Shown: positions 8,200 to 17,004, numbered from the stretch's first letter. The stretch is DNA of 64,000 bases from Arthrobacter sp. Soil762 (GCF_001428335.1 NZ_LMSG01000001.1:822987-886986), one strand, 5' to 3'. Notes: a model not told the origin generated them from the sequence alone. A program made the numbers and translations.

Positions 8200-9582
8200 T
8201 CAGCGGGAAACCCGCGGCGCCACCGCAACCGCGGCGACGGCCACCACCGCTGTCAGTGCGAAGACCCCCGCGAACGATTCCGCCGTCGTCGTAAACGCCG
8301 CGAACACGATGCCCGTGGCGGCGAGCGCCAGCGCCCCGCCCAGCGAGTCCGAAATGGACATCGCCGAGCTGTTGAAGCCTTCGTTTTCCTTGGTGGACAT
8401 GGCGAGCGTCATCACGCTGAGCCGCGGATACAGCAGCCCCATGCCGCCGCCGGCGAAGAGCCAGCCGGCAATCGCGACGGCGGCCGGCCAGTGGAGCGCC
8501 GACGTCGCCAACGTGAGGAGAATGGCGCCCAGCACCAGCGCTGAGCCGATGCGCACCGCCGCCCGGTGCTGCAGCCGGGTGCCGAGGCGGCCCTGAATGG
8601 CGGCCGCGGCTGCCCACGACAACGCGCCTCCGGTGAGTGCCAGGCCGGCGAACGTCGGCGGGAACTGGTACTCCTCGATCAGCAGGTACGGCAGGTAGAC
8701 CTCGGCACCGAAGAATGCTGCAGACGCCAGGCCGCGGGTCAGGATCACGCTGGGCAGGCCGCGGCGCGCGAGCAGCGTTCCACGGGGAACCAGGGGCCGC
8801 ACGGCCACGAGGGCAATCACGACGGCGGCCGCGGCCACGAGTGTCGGGGCTGCGGGAACGCCCGCGATATTGACTCCGGCGGAGAGGTTCAGCCCCAGCA
8901 CAGCGAGCGCGGCGAGCGCCGCCCAGGCCAGGCGGCCCAGCGCCCAGGGCGGGACTGCGGCCTGCTCGGACGGCCGGTCGATGCCGCGGAGCACCGGAAA
9001 AATCATCACCACAGCCGGTACCACCAGCCCCACCACACCCAGGAACACCCAGTGCCAGCTCAGGACCTCCGCCACAATGCCTGCCGCGAACGGGCCCACC
9101 AGCGACGGGATCACCCACGCCGCGGAGAAGGCAGCGAAGATCCCGGGGTGCAGGACGGCCGGGTAGACGCGGGCCACCACCACGTAGAGCGCAACCGTCA
9201 GCGCTCCGCCGCCGAGCCCCTGCACCAGGCGGCCGGTAACCAGCATGGGCATGGACACGGCCGTTCCCGCGATGATCAGGCCCAGCACGAACAACGCCAC
9301 GGAGGCGTACAGCGGGACTGTTGGGCCGCGGCGGTCCGACCAGTTTCCGGCCGCCACCATCCCGATCACGCCGGTGGCCAGCGGCCCGGCGAAGGCCAGC
9401 GCATACAGGCTGGCGCCGTCGAGCTCGCGGCTGACGACAGGCATGATGGTGGTCACGGCGAGCGATTCGAAGGCCGCGAGGAACACCAGGGCACATGCGC
9501 CGATGGTCACCCACAGGTACGGTCGCTGCAGGATCCCGGCTGTGGTGGCGGAATGCGTGGCCGGCAGGGCGGGATCCTGCAC
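8200..9582 (-). CDS. MFS transporter, drug-efflux type
   Basis: Proton-coupled transporter of 460 residues with 12-14 hydrophobic segments. Motif A-like NWSDRRGPTVPL follows the second helix and GRLVQGLGGG is the antiporter region of helix 4-5, placing it with multidrug exporters (DHA2/EmrB-like). The GTG start at 9582 lies 1 nt after the stop of the next MFS gene upstream, so both are cotranscribed. Substrate unknown. No TetR or MarR regulator sits next to it. Confidence 0.85.
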   Translation of the reverse strand: MQDPALPATHSATTAGILQRPYLWVTIGACALVFLAAFESLAVTTIMPVVSRELDGASLYALAFAGPLATGVIGMVAAGNWSDRRGPTVPLYASVALFVLGLIIAGTAVSMPMLVTGRLVQGLGGGALTVALYVVVARVYPAVLHPGIFAAFSAAWVIPSLVGPFAAGIVAEVLSWHWVFLGVVGLVVPAVVMIFPVLRGIDRPSEQAAVPPWALGRLAWAALAALAVLGLNLSAGVNIAGVPAAPTLVAAAAVVIALVAVRPLVPRGTLLARRGLPSVILTRGLASAAFFGAEVYLPYLLIEEYQFPPTFAGLALTGGALSWAAAAAIQGRLGTRLQHRAAVRIGSALVLGAILLTLATSALHWPAAVAIAGWLFAGGGMGLLYPRLSVMTLAMSTKENEGFNSSAMSISDSLGGALALAATGIVFAAFTTTAESFAGVFALTAVVAVAAVAVAPRVSR

Positions 9583-9583
9583 G

Positions 9584-10945
9584 CTAATGGCCCGATCGGC
9601 TGGAGTCGCCGATGTGGCGGTTCCGGCCCGCGCGGTAACCGAACACCGCGGCCAGCGACCCGACCACCAGGAACAGCACCCCGGCGGCCGTGAACGATCC
9701 CGTGGCCTGGTGCAGCTGGCCCACCATCAGCGTGCCGGTGGAACCCAGCCCGTAGCCCACGCCCTGCATCATCCCGGACAGGTGCGCCGCCGTGTGCCCG
9801 TCCCGGGTCCGCAGCATGATCATGGTCAGGGCCACCGCGGTGAGGCTTCCCTGGCCCAGGCCCAGCAGCCCGGTCCACACCCAGATGAGTTCCAGGGGCC
9901 CGAAGATGCTCAACGCGAACCCGCCGCCGGTCATGAGCGCCACTACCACGTTGATGGCCCGCTGGTCACGGAACCTCGCCGCCAGCGCCGGGGCGAACAA
10001 CGAGCCCATCATCTGGAGCACGATCGAAACAGAGACCATCAGGCCTGCCGTTGCGCCGTCCACGCCGCGTTCGCGCAGGATCGGTGCCAGCCAGGCAAAG
10101 ACGCTGAAGGACATCATGGCCTGCAGCACCATAAAGATGGTCACCTGCCACGCCACCGCCGAACGCCACACATTGACGCCAAGGTTGGCGGCCTGGTGCC
10201 GGACGGGGTGCTGGCGCAGTGCCACCGGAAGGAACAGCAAAAGTACGACGGCGGCAGGAACGGCCCAGAACCACAGCGCCGAGGTCCACTCCCCCGTCGC
10301 CGTGAAGACGGGGTAGGTGAAGCCGGCTCCGAGGGCGGCCGAGGCGCAGATGGCCGTGGTGTACAGGCCGCCCATGAGGCCCAGCCGGTGCGGGAAATCG
10401 CGCTTCACCAGCCCTGGCAGCAACACGTTGCACAGGGCGATGGCAGCACCGCAGGCAGCAGTTCCCGCCAGCAAGGCAGGGAGGTGGCCGGCACCGGGCA
10501 CCAGGCCGCCGATGTCCGCGGGCCGCAGCAGCAGCCCCGCGGTGAGTACGGCCATGGCACCGAGCAGGACGCGTTCGGCGCCGAACCGACGGGCCAGGAC
10601 AGGGGCCAGCGGCGCGAAGACACCCAGGAGCGTCACGGGCACGGTGGTGAGCACCACGACGGCCCAGCCCGGCAGGCCGGCGTCGGACGTGATCTCCGGA
10701 AGAACCGCAGCGAAACTGGAGAAAACCGTGCGGAGGTTCAGCCCGATAAGCACCAGGCAGAGGCCCAGGTACACGAGCGAACGCCGGCTGCCCTGCGGGC
10801 TCTCCGGTCCGCCGCCCGACTGGCCCGGAAGGCGCGTCGGGGCCGCCGGGGGGATGTCGTCGATTTCGGCGTCGATCAGCAGTCCAGGCACGTCAACGTT
10901 GTCAGCACGGGTCACGGGACCCATTCTGTCAGGCTTCGTTGCCAC
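9584..10945 (-). CDS. MFS transporter, CynX/NimT family
   Basis: A 453-residue membrane protein with 12 predicted helices after a ~55-residue hydrophilic N-terminus. GLNLRTVFSSFAAVLPEI at the first helix matches the NLRP-like hallmark of the CynX (cyanate)/NimT (2-nitroimidazole) family, whose members export or import small anions and drugs. First gene of a two-gene operon with the following MFS exporter. The start may lie inside the N-terminal extension (ATG 8 codons in). Function beyond transport is not inferable. Confidence 0.85.
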   Translation of the reverse strand: MATKPDRMGPVTRADNVDVPGLLIDAEIDDIPPAAPTRLPGQSGGGPESPQGSRRSLVYLGLCLVLIGLNLRTVFSSFAAVLPEITSDAGLPGWAVVVLTTVPVTLLGVFAPLAPVLARRFGAERVLLGAMAVLTAGLLLRPADIGGLVPGAGHLPALLAGTAACGAAIALCNVLLPGLVKRDFPHRLGLMGGLYTTAICASAALGAGFTYPVFTATGEWTSALWFWAVPAAVVLLLFLPVALRQHPVRHQAANLGVNVWRSAVAWQVTIFMVLQAMMSFSVFAWLAPILRERGVDGATAGLMVSVSIVLQMMGSLFAPALAARFRDQRAINVVVALMTGGGFALSIFGPLELIWVWTGLLGLGQGSLTAVALTMIMLRTRDGHTAAHLSGMMQGVGYGLGSTGTLMVGQLHQATGSFTAAGVLFLVVGSLAAVFGYRAGRNRHIGDSSRSGH

Positions 10946-11048
10946 GCGGAGTTATCCACATAGACCAGAAAAGGGCTGGTTGCCCACCTGGAGCGACCCT
11001 ACCGTGGGATCAGCATGCGGTACCCAGCCATAACATTCGGGAGAAGCC

Positions 11049-11444
11049 ATGAGCCTTGCACCATTGCACGATCAGTCCATTGCGTCCGCACCGGCCTCGC
11101 AGAAGGCCCATGGCAGTGGCGAGGGCACAGCCAGCCTCGCTTTCAGCCTCATCGCCCCGGCGAGCATGTTTCTGACTGTGCCCTTCAGCCTATTGGCGGC
11201 CTTCTTTACGAGGCCTTCGGAGGGGCCTGGCCGGCTGGACTGGGTCGCACCGTTGGTGCTGTGGAGCTATCCGGCGCTGTTTGGCCTGCTCGCAGTGACG
11301 CTCGGCATTGTTTCGCTCCGCGTATTTGTGCGTCGGTCAAACGGTTGGCGGGCTGGTGTGGCTGCGTTGTGGATATCGGCGGCCGAGGTTGCCGTGGGCA
11401 TGGTGCTCGTGCTTAGGGACGGGGACTTTATGATCCTCTTCTGA
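11049..11444 (+). CDS. Small membrane protein of unknown function
   Basis: A 131-residue protein I do not recognise. About 25 polar residues precede three hydrophobic segments (roughly 30-52, 65-88, 103-122); no catalytic motif is visible. GGGAGAAG sits 3 nt before the ATG, a good ribosome site, so the start is reliable. It stands alone between the divergent CynX-type gene and trmB. The layout resembles actinobacterial DUF4190-type membrane proteins, but the match is weak. Confidence 0.6.
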   Translation: MSLAPLHDQSIASAPASQKAHGSGEGTASLAFSLIAPASMFLTVPFSLLAAFFTRPSEGPGRLDWVAPLVLWSYPALFGLLAVTLGIVSLRVFVRRSNGWRAGVAALWISAAEVAVGMVLVLRDGDFMILF

Positions 11445-11560
11445 GATTTCATTTCCTTTCCGACCTCGCAGGGCGACCATTTTCGCGTACCATCGCGTCC
11501 CGTTCGAGGCTCAGGTGAGTGCCCAAGCCGTGGGCGTGGGCCCCGGGTATTCTGGAAGGG

Positions 11561-12484
11561 ATGAGCGAATCCCCAGAATCCCCCCAGCCTCCGCATGTCC
11601 CGCGCCCGGTAACGCCCGGTACCCAGGCGTCTTTCGGCACTTACGGCGGCAGGCCGGTGAGCTTTGTGCGCCGCGGAACCCGCCTCCAGGGGCGCCGCCA
11701 GACGGCATGGGAAGAGCATTCGGACCGGTGGGCGCTGGACGTGCCCCGGCACATTGCGAACACGTCAGTCCACCCGGACTACAGCTTCGACGCTGAGGCC
11801 GAGTTCGGCCGCAAGGCACCGCTGATCGTGGAAATCGGTTCGGGGCTGGGCGATGCCATCTGCCACGCCGCCGAGGAAAACCCGGACACGGACTTCCTGG
11901 CGGTCGAGGTCTATACCCCGGGGCTGGCCAACACCATCATCAAGATCAACAGCCGCGGGCTGAACAACGTCCGGGTGGTGGAAGCCAACGCGCCCGAGGT
12001 CCTCGCCACCATGCTGCCGGCAGGATCTGTCAGCGAGCTGTGGGTGTTCTTCCCCGATCCCTGGCACAAGTCACGGCACCACAAACGCCGCCTCATCCAG
12101 CCGGAATTCGCCGAACTGGCAGCACGGGCGCTCACCAAGGGCGGCCTGTGGCGGGTCGCCACCGACTGGTCCAACTACGCTGTCCACGTCCGAGACGTGC
12201 TGGCGGACTCGCCGGACTTCGAAAACCTCCACACCGGCGAGCGCCACGGCCCGGAAAGTCCGCTCACCCAGGTGTGGCAATCCGGCGTCGAAACCCTGGT
12301 GGGCGGCGCCCCCGTCCGCGAAGGCCGGGCGCCGGTGAGCACCGCGCATACAGGCCCCAACGAGGGTGTTGATGAAACGGGCGGCTGGGCGCCACGCTTC
12401 GAAGGCCGGATCCGCACGAGTTTCGAGGCGAAGGCGCACGAAGCAGGCCGGCTGATCTTCGACCTCTGCTACCGCCGCCGCTGA
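11561..12484 (+). CDS. trmB: tRNA (guanine-N7-)-methyltransferase
   Basis: Methylates N7 of G46 in the tRNA variable loop using SAM. VEIGSGLGD (residues 90-98) is the SAM motif and FPDPWHKSRHHKRR (about 163-176) is the TrmB signature that contacts tRNA. The 307-residue product is longer than E. coli TrmB because of an N-terminal ~65-residue Pro-rich extension and a ~35-residue insert (GGAPVREGRAPVSTAHTG region), both common in Micrococcaceae homologues. ATG 11561 is preferred over an in-frame start at 11519 because GGAAGG lies just upstream. Single gene, ended by a hairpin. Confidence 0.92.
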   Translation: MSESPESPQPPHVPRPVTPGTQASFGTYGGRPVSFVRRGTRLQGRRQTAWEEHSDRWALDVPRHIANTSVHPDYSFDAEAEFGRKAPLIVEIGSGLGDAICHAAEENPDTDFLAVEVYTPGLANTIIKINSRGLNNVRVVEANAPEVLATMLPAGSVSELWVFFPDPWHKSRHHKRRLIQPEFAELAARALTKGGLWRVATDWSNYAVHVRDVLADSPDFENLHTGERHGPESPLTQVWQSGVETLVGGAPVREGRAPVSTAHTGPNEGVDETGGWAPRFEGRIRTSFEAKAHEAGRLIFDLCYRRR

Positions 12485-12495
12485 GCCTTGAAATG

Positions 12496-12546
12496 TAAGT
12501 AGCCTTTATGGCCCTTGCGGGACGCCAGGGCCATAAAGGCTACTTA
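12496..12546. terminator. 20-bp perfect hairpin after trmB
   Basis: Arms 12496-12515 and 12527-12546 are perfectly complementary over 20 bp around an 11-nt loop. It lies between trmB (plus) and the 148-residue gene (minus), ending 7 nt from the latter's stop. Its stem sequence is unrelated to those of the other long hairpins in the window. Confidence 0.75.
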
Positions 12547-12553
12547 GTTGGGG

Positions 12554-13000
12554 TCAGTTCACGCTGATGGAGGCGACGATCTCCTTGAGCATCCCCAGCC
12601 GCGGCTCGATCTCCGGGTTCACGTACGGCCAGATCACCACAACACCGATGAAGCGGTTGTTCTCCCAAACACCCACAGTGGCCGCGACCCTCGCCTCGCC
12701 TGCCGGATCCGTGTATCCAACCACGACGGCGTACGAGGACTTACCGGGTACGTTCAGTTCGCCTTCGGTGAGGATGCTCCCGGCCCGGTCTTCAAGGTAG
12801 AAGCCTGACATCAGGTGTGCCCAGCCGTTAGCCTGCGCGGCGCCGGTCACGGAGGTGTCGTCCTTGATGACCGTCACCAGGACACCGCCCAGCAGGCCAT
12901 ACTGCTCGGTGTTTGGCCCGGCGGCGGAGTCCTCCAGAACCTGGGTGTGCTCGGGGAAGTCTGCCGTGAATCCCAGCGGGGACTCGATATGAACTGACAT
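12554..13000 (-). CDS. Hypothetical protein paired with the WXG100 protein gene
   Basis: A 148-residue protein without signal peptide or membrane segment. The order (IESPLGFTADFP start, a central GWAHLMSGFYLEDR, beta-strands YAVVVGYTD and FIGVVVIWPY, final helix LGMLKEIVASI) resembles the Mog1/PsbP/LpqN-type alpha/beta sandwich, but this is a fold impression, not an identification. It lies 64 bp downstream of the WXG100-type gene on the same strand, so cotranscription is likely. A role as chaperone or partner of that secreted protein is a guess. Confidence 0.65.
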   Translation of the reverse strand: MSVHIESPLGFTADFPEHTQVLEDSAAGPNTEQYGLLGGVLVTVIKDDTSVTGAAQANGWAHLMSGFYLEDRAGSILTEGELNVPGKSSYAVVVGYTDPAGEARVAATVGVWENNRFIGVVVIWPYVNPEIEPRLGMLKEIVASISVN

Positions 13001-13064
13001 GGTTGCTCCTTAGCGGTAAGTCTTGGCTGGGCTGGCTGGCACGTGCGGATCCGGCACGGGGACG

Positions 13065-14660
13065 TCAGAGCTTCTCGAGCTTGGTGTCGTTCGGGACCTT
13101 ATAGTACGTGGACACGTTGGTGGTTGCCTTGTTCTCGGTTTTGACCTCCACCTCGCCGGCCTTGAGGTCAACGCCGAACTCGTTGGATGCTGTCACCACA
13201 CTGTTCACCTGGACCGTGGCGGAACCTGCCGCGTAGAGCCTGGCGGCGTCGTGGCCCGCCGCAACCGTGTCTCCCAACGCCATATTGCGCAGGTAGCTAT
13301 CGATCACAGGCGCGTTCTCCGGCGAGTACTCAACATTGATCTTCACGGTGCCCTGAGTGCCCGCGGTCACGCTGGACTCAGCCTTTGCGCCCTGGAGGTC
13401 GGCACCCGCGCTGGCGCCCCCCGCAACCGTGCCCTCCATGGATACGGCGACCGATTCCATGTTGCCGTTCTTATCCAGGTTCACTTCCAGGCCGCCCTTG
13501 CCCGAGGCCTCGAACACCCTGCCGTCAAGGTCCAGCTTGCCCTGGGCCGACACCTCGGCGCTGGCGGTGGCCGTGCCGTCCGTCAGGTTCCGCTCGTAGG
13601 CAAGATCCAGCTTCGCCGAGCCCGACGCCGGGCCGGATTCACCTTTGGCTTCGAGGGAGAGCGTTCCCTTGGCTTTGTCGTCGTGGCCGGTGGAGCCGTT
13701 GCCGTCCGCAGCATCGTTGATGGTGTCCAGGATGTAGCCGGGCGGGTTGCCCGCCACTTCCTTGATCTCACCGACGCTGTCCGGCGGGAGATCCGTATAA
13801 ATCTGGTTGCGGGCGGCCATGGCCTCCTCCAGGCTGCCGAATTTGTACTCGCGCGAGGCCTCTCCGTTCAGCGTGACCCCGGCCGTGCCGGTGGTGTCGT
13901 TCACCCCTACACCCACGTTCCCGTAGACCTTCATGGTGGCCGAACCGTCTGCATTCTCTACGACGACGGTGCCTACCTCCGTGCCGGCGTGGAACCAGGC
14001 AACCCGGGCATCAAGGGAGGCCTTGCCGGTCTCCGTGTATACGGGAGTTTCGGTCTTGGCGAGTTCCCGGAGGTGGGCGCTCGCCTGATCCTGGGCGGAC
14101 TGGGGAATCCCGCCGTCCATCCTCATGAGGTCCTCGGCGAACGGGCCGTTCCCGTCTTCGCCTTCGATCAGGTATTTTCTGTCCGCCTCGGACAGGCTGG
14201 CCCACCACTTGGCTTGCTCTTCCGGGCTGGCCTTGAGCATGTCATCCATACCCTGTTTCAGATCCTGGCGGTGGGCATCAGCCGCTGCGGCCTTCGCTAC
14301 CTGTTCCTCCAGCCAGTTCTGGGCGCGGCTGCCCAGGTCCTTGATTTTGTCCAGGACGCTGGTCCCGCCACCGCCACTGCTGCCGCCGCCGCCGGTCGCG
14401 GCAGAGGACTGTTCCTGTTCGTTTGCGTGCTGCAGGAGCAGCTTGGAGTTGTGGCGGAGGCTGGATGCCACCCGCTCCAGGCTGGGGCGGTGGTTGCCGG
14501 ACCAGTCCTGCCGGAACAGCTCGCCGTCGGCACCCTTCCATGGCGCGGACTGGATCTGGCCCTGCAGGGAGCTGGCCCGGCTGGAGAGCAGCGCGGCCGC
14601 CTTGTCAACGGCCCTCGCCAGCTCCCGCAGCTGGCTGACGTCCGCGCCGTAAAAAGTCAT
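13065..14660 (-). CDS. WXG100-type protein with long beta-rich C-terminal region
   Basis: A 531-residue protein, probably a type VII (ESX) secretion substrate. The N-terminal ~85 residues are helical with Trp41-Lys-Gly43, the WXG turn. A Gly/Ser linker follows (about 88-105), then a helical stretch with the WWASLSEADRKYLI motif seen in many actinobacterial proteins that join a WXG domain to an effector. From ~200 to the end there are many short amphipathic strands (TLSLEAKGE, SAKLDLAYE, TASAEVSAQ) with no toxin, hydrolase or peptidase motif. ATG 14660 has GGGGGAGA 3 nt upstream, better than an in-frame start at 14774. No ESX core gene is in the window. Confidence 0.8.
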   Translation of the reverse strand: MTFYGADVSQLRELARAVDKAAALLSSRASSLQGQIQSAPWKGADGELFRQDWSGNHRPSLERVASSLRHNSKLLLQHANEQEQSSAATGGGGSSGGGGTSVLDKIKDLGSRAQNWLEEQVAKAAAADAHRQDLKQGMDDMLKASPEEQAKWWASLSEADRKYLIEGEDGNGPFAEDLMRMDGGIPQSAQDQASAHLRELAKTETPVYTETGKASLDARVAWFHAGTEVGTVVVENADGSATMKVYGNVGVGVNDTTGTAGVTLNGEASREYKFGSLEEAMAARNQIYTDLPPDSVGEIKEVAGNPPGYILDTINDAADGNGSTGHDDKAKGTLSLEAKGESGPASGSAKLDLAYERNLTDGTATASAEVSAQGKLDLDGRVFEASGKGGLEVNLDKNGNMESVAVSMEGTVAGGASAGADLQGAKAESSVTAGTQGTVKINVEYSPENAPVIDSYLRNMALGDTVAAGHDAARLYAAGSATVQVNSVVTASNEFGVDLKAGEVEVKTENKATTNVSTYYKVPNDTKLEKL

Positions 14661-14903
14661 GTGTCTCCCCCGGAGAGTATTAAGAGTTAGTTCTATCGCT
14701 GGACATATCGTCGCATGGTGGCAATTCTCCCGCGATGGGGAACACTCCCCATCGCCGGGCACACCAACGCACACGCAGTTATTGTCGGTCCGCGGTGCAC
14801 AAGAATTGGTACTGTTCGCGGCCGGCTTCGCGTGGCACGATGGGGTTGTGCTGGGGGGGCACGCAAATCTGCGCCCCTGCGGCGCTGGCCCGAAGGAAGC
14901 GCC

Positions 14904-15728
14904 ATCAAAAGAGAACTCAGGGACGCCGCAGACGCGGCGGAGGACGTCACCAACTCACGCGCACTGGAGTTGCTGGCGAGGGTGGGTTTCGCGGTAAGCG
15001 GCCTACTGCACTTTCTGGTGGGCGCCATAGCCATCCGCCTCGCCATGGGCGGTTCGGGGAATGCTGACTTCAGCGGGGCTGTTTCGGAACTGGCCAGCCA
15101 GCCAGCCGGCCCGTTCCTCCTGTGGGCAAGCTTTGCCGCCTGCGCGGCACTGGCCATCTGGCAGGCCAGCGATGCCGTCTTCGATTACAACCGGCTGCCC
15201 ACTAAGGACAAAGTCGGCAAGAAGGCCAAAGCGGCAGCGCAGACCGTGGTGTTTGCCGGGCTCGCCGTGACCCTGGCCAGCTTCGCCATGGGCACAGGGT
15301 CCGGAGGCGACAACCAGCAATCAGCGAGCGACCTCACCGTCGCCGTCATGAAAGCCCCCGGCGGCATAGCGCTGCTGGTCCTCGTGGGACTGGGCGTTGC
15401 CATCACCGGGATCATCTACGGCATCCGCGGAATCAAGAAGACCTTCGAGAAACACCTCACAATGCCCGTTTCCAGCTCTGCCCGGACGGCCGTCTCAGCC
15501 TTGGGCGTGGCCGGCTACGTCGCCAAGGGCATAGTCCTGCTGCTGACCGGGATGCTCATCACCATTGCCACCCTGCAGGCCCATCCGGATGAATCCACGG
15601 GCCTGGACGGTGGACTCAGGGCCCTGCGCGAACAGCCCTTCGGCGTGTACCTGCTGGCCGCAGTGGGCGCCGGCCTCATCTGCTACGGCGTGTTCATGGT
15701 GGTGCGGGCTCGCCTGGCCAAAATGTAG
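14904..15728 (+). CDS. DUF1206 membrane protein
   Basis: Six hydrophobic segments in three similar pairs, each opening with a pattern such as LARVGFAVSGLLHFLVG, VFAGLAVTLASFAMG and LGVAGYVAKGIVLLLTG: the internal repeat of DUF1206 proteins, whose function is unknown. Homology begins near IKRELRDAADAAED. No ATG lies close; AAGGA is 6 nt before an ATC at 14904, which may be a rare start. The frame is open from 14715, so a GTG or other upstream start is possible. Divergent from the WXG100 gene. Length from 14904 is 274 residues, normal for the family. Confidence 0.8.
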   Translation: MKRELRDAADAAEDVTNSRALELLARVGFAVSGLLHFLVGAIAIRLAMGGSGNADFSGAVSELASQPAGPFLLWASFAACAALAIWQASDAVFDYNRLPTKDKVGKKAKAAAQTVVFAGLAVTLASFAMGTGSGGDNQQSASDLTVAVMKAPGGIALLVLVGLGVAITGIIYGIRGIKKTFEKHLTMPVSSSARTAVSALGVAGYVAKGIVLLLTGMLITIATLQAHPDESTGLDGGLRALREQPFGVYLLAAVGAGLICYGVFMVVRARLAKM

Positions 15729-15799
15729 GGTGGGGCGCCATCTCCGGGGCCCGGTCTACCCGCCCACCCGGAATACCGGCCTCCGGTTAGGGTGGGTCC

Positions 15800-16282
15800 A
15801 TGCCCCAGGTACGCGCCGAACGACTCATCCGCCTCGATCCGGAGACAGTCTTTGCCCTCTCCCAGACCACCGGCGCGTTCCGGCTCAAATGGGACCCGTT
15901 CATCTCGGCCCAAGGTTTCCTGAACGGCGCAACGTCCGCCGGAAAGGGCGTCCGGACACGGACCGTGTCCCGCCTGGGCCTGGTGATGGTGAGCGAATAC
16001 GTTTCCTATTCGCCACCCAGGAACGTGGGTATGACCATGGTGTCCGGACCGTGGTTTTTCGGGAAGTTCGGTGGCGGCTGGCGTTTCACCGCAGACGACG
16101 GCGGCACCCGCGCGGTCTGGAAGTACACCTTTTCGTGCCGCCCGGCCTGGTTGCGGCCGGCGGCGGAGCGGTTGGGCGCCTGGCTTTTGGGCCGTGAGAT
16201 CACTACGAGGATCGACGCGTTTGCCCGGGCCTGCGAGGATCCGGCCCTGGTGGCCGAGTTCCGCGCCCGCCAAGCACCGTGA
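15800..16282 (+). CDS. SRPBCC family protein (START-like ligand-binding fold)
   Basis: A 160-residue cytoplasmic protein. The opening RAERLIRLDPETVFALSQTT, the central strands (VSEYVSYSPPRNVGMTMV) and a long C-terminal helix after LRPAAERLGAWLLGREITTRI fit the polyketide-cyclase/SRPBCC fold, a hydrophobic-ligand binding helix-grip. Ligand and role are unknown. The ATG follows AGGGTGGG. It converges on the anti-sigma gene at 16339 across a run of short repeats. Confidence 0.75.
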   Translation: MPQVRAERLIRLDPETVFALSQTTGAFRLKWDPFISAQGFLNGATSAGKGVRTRTVSRLGLVMVSEYVSYSPPRNVGMTMVSGPWFFGKFGGGWRFTADDGGTRAVWKYTFSCRPAWLRPAAERLGAWLLGREITTRIDAFARACEDPALVAEFRARQAP

Positions 16283-16360
16283 TCAAACCAACGTGATCAA
16301 ACCCCGTGATCACAGCACCGTGATCCCCGGCAATGGGATCAGGGCACCGTAATCACAGCA
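16276..16360. repeat. Degenerate CCGTGATCA tandem repeats at convergent gene ends
   Basis: About five imperfect copies of a 10-14 bp unit (C/A-CGTGATCA, last copy CCGTAATCA) run from the stop of the SRPBCC gene through the 3' end of the anti-sigma gene. Within it, TGATCCC at 16321-16327 and GGGATCA at 16335-16341 form a small hairpin that may terminate transcription. Probably replication-slippage expansion of a short terminator. Confidence 0.5.
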
Positions 16361-17004
16361 ACGGCGCGCTGGGTTTCGTCCCGCAGTTCCAGGCTGGCGA
16401 TGCTGGCCAGCTGTAGGGGCGTGGCGCCCATGACCTTCACTCTCCCGCTGGGCGTGGCGGTCCAGGCGCACGCCCGGTCTTCGCCGCCGTCGCGGTCCCG
16501 GATCCAGAGCGAGAGGGTTCCGTCCAGCGGCAGTTTGCTGCCGTTCACTGCCAGCTCGGTGCCCCAGGTTTTCCGGGCAAGGTCGATGCTGAACTGCAGG
16601 CCATTGCCGGACTGCACCGAGTAGCTGGCGTCCGGCTCCGGCGGCCGGCTCAGCAGCGGGGCCGCGGCCACCCCCAAGGCGAGGGACGCCGCGGCGACGG
16701 CGCCCACCACGGCCGCCCACCGCCGTCGTAATTTACGACGCCGGGTGGCCAGTTCATCGAGGACCCTGCGCGGCACGGAGCTGGCTGGCTCGGGGGCCAC
16801 CCCGGGGCGGGCGCTCCCGGTGAGCGCCACCGCGTCCGGGACGGGAACCGCATCCAGCAGGGCCGGCAGGCTTTCAAGCTCGGCGAGTTCGGTCCGGCAG
16901 TCCGCGCAGTCCTCGAGGTGGGCTTCGAAACGTTGCGAATCCGCGGGGTCAAGCCCGCCGAGCACGTAGGCGCCCAGCAGCTGGTGCAGCTCAGCGGCGT
17001 TCAC
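16339..17004 (-). CDS. Zinc-finger anti-sigma factor (RslA/RskA-like)
   Basis: Membrane-anchored inhibitor of the sigma factor encoded just upstream. The cytoplasmic N-terminus carries the zinc-binding anti-sigma motif His29-x3-Cys33-x2-Cys36, preceded by LGAYVLGGLDPAD, typical of RslA/RskA. A single membrane helix lies at about 98-118, and the remaining ~100 residues form the extracytoplasmic RskA-type beta domain (WGTELAVNG, LSLWIRDRDGG). It overlaps the sigma gene by 4 nt (ATGA). The zinc site suggests redox-sensitive release, as known for M. tuberculosis RslA. Confidence 0.88.
   Translation of the reverse strand: MNAAELHQLLGAYVLGGLDPADSQRFEAHLEDCADCRTELAELESLPALLDAVPVPDAVALTGSARPGVAPEPASSVPRRVLDELATRRRKLRRRWAAVVGAVAAASLALGVAAAPLLSRPPEPDASYSVQSGNGLQFSIDLARKTWGTELAVNGSKLPLDGTLSLWIRDRDGGEDRACAWTATPSGRVKVMGATPLQLASIASLELRDETQRAVAVITVP

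Noticed and set aside
9245..10963. 572-codon plus-strand frame over the two MFS genes
   Set aside because: His/Gln/Arg-rich translation without any motif, antisense to clear transporters.
13023..14690. 555-codon open frame on the plus strand, antisense to the WXG100 gene
   Set aside because: It is the complement of a gene with good start and domain order. High GC removes stops from this frame, and its translation shows no domain.
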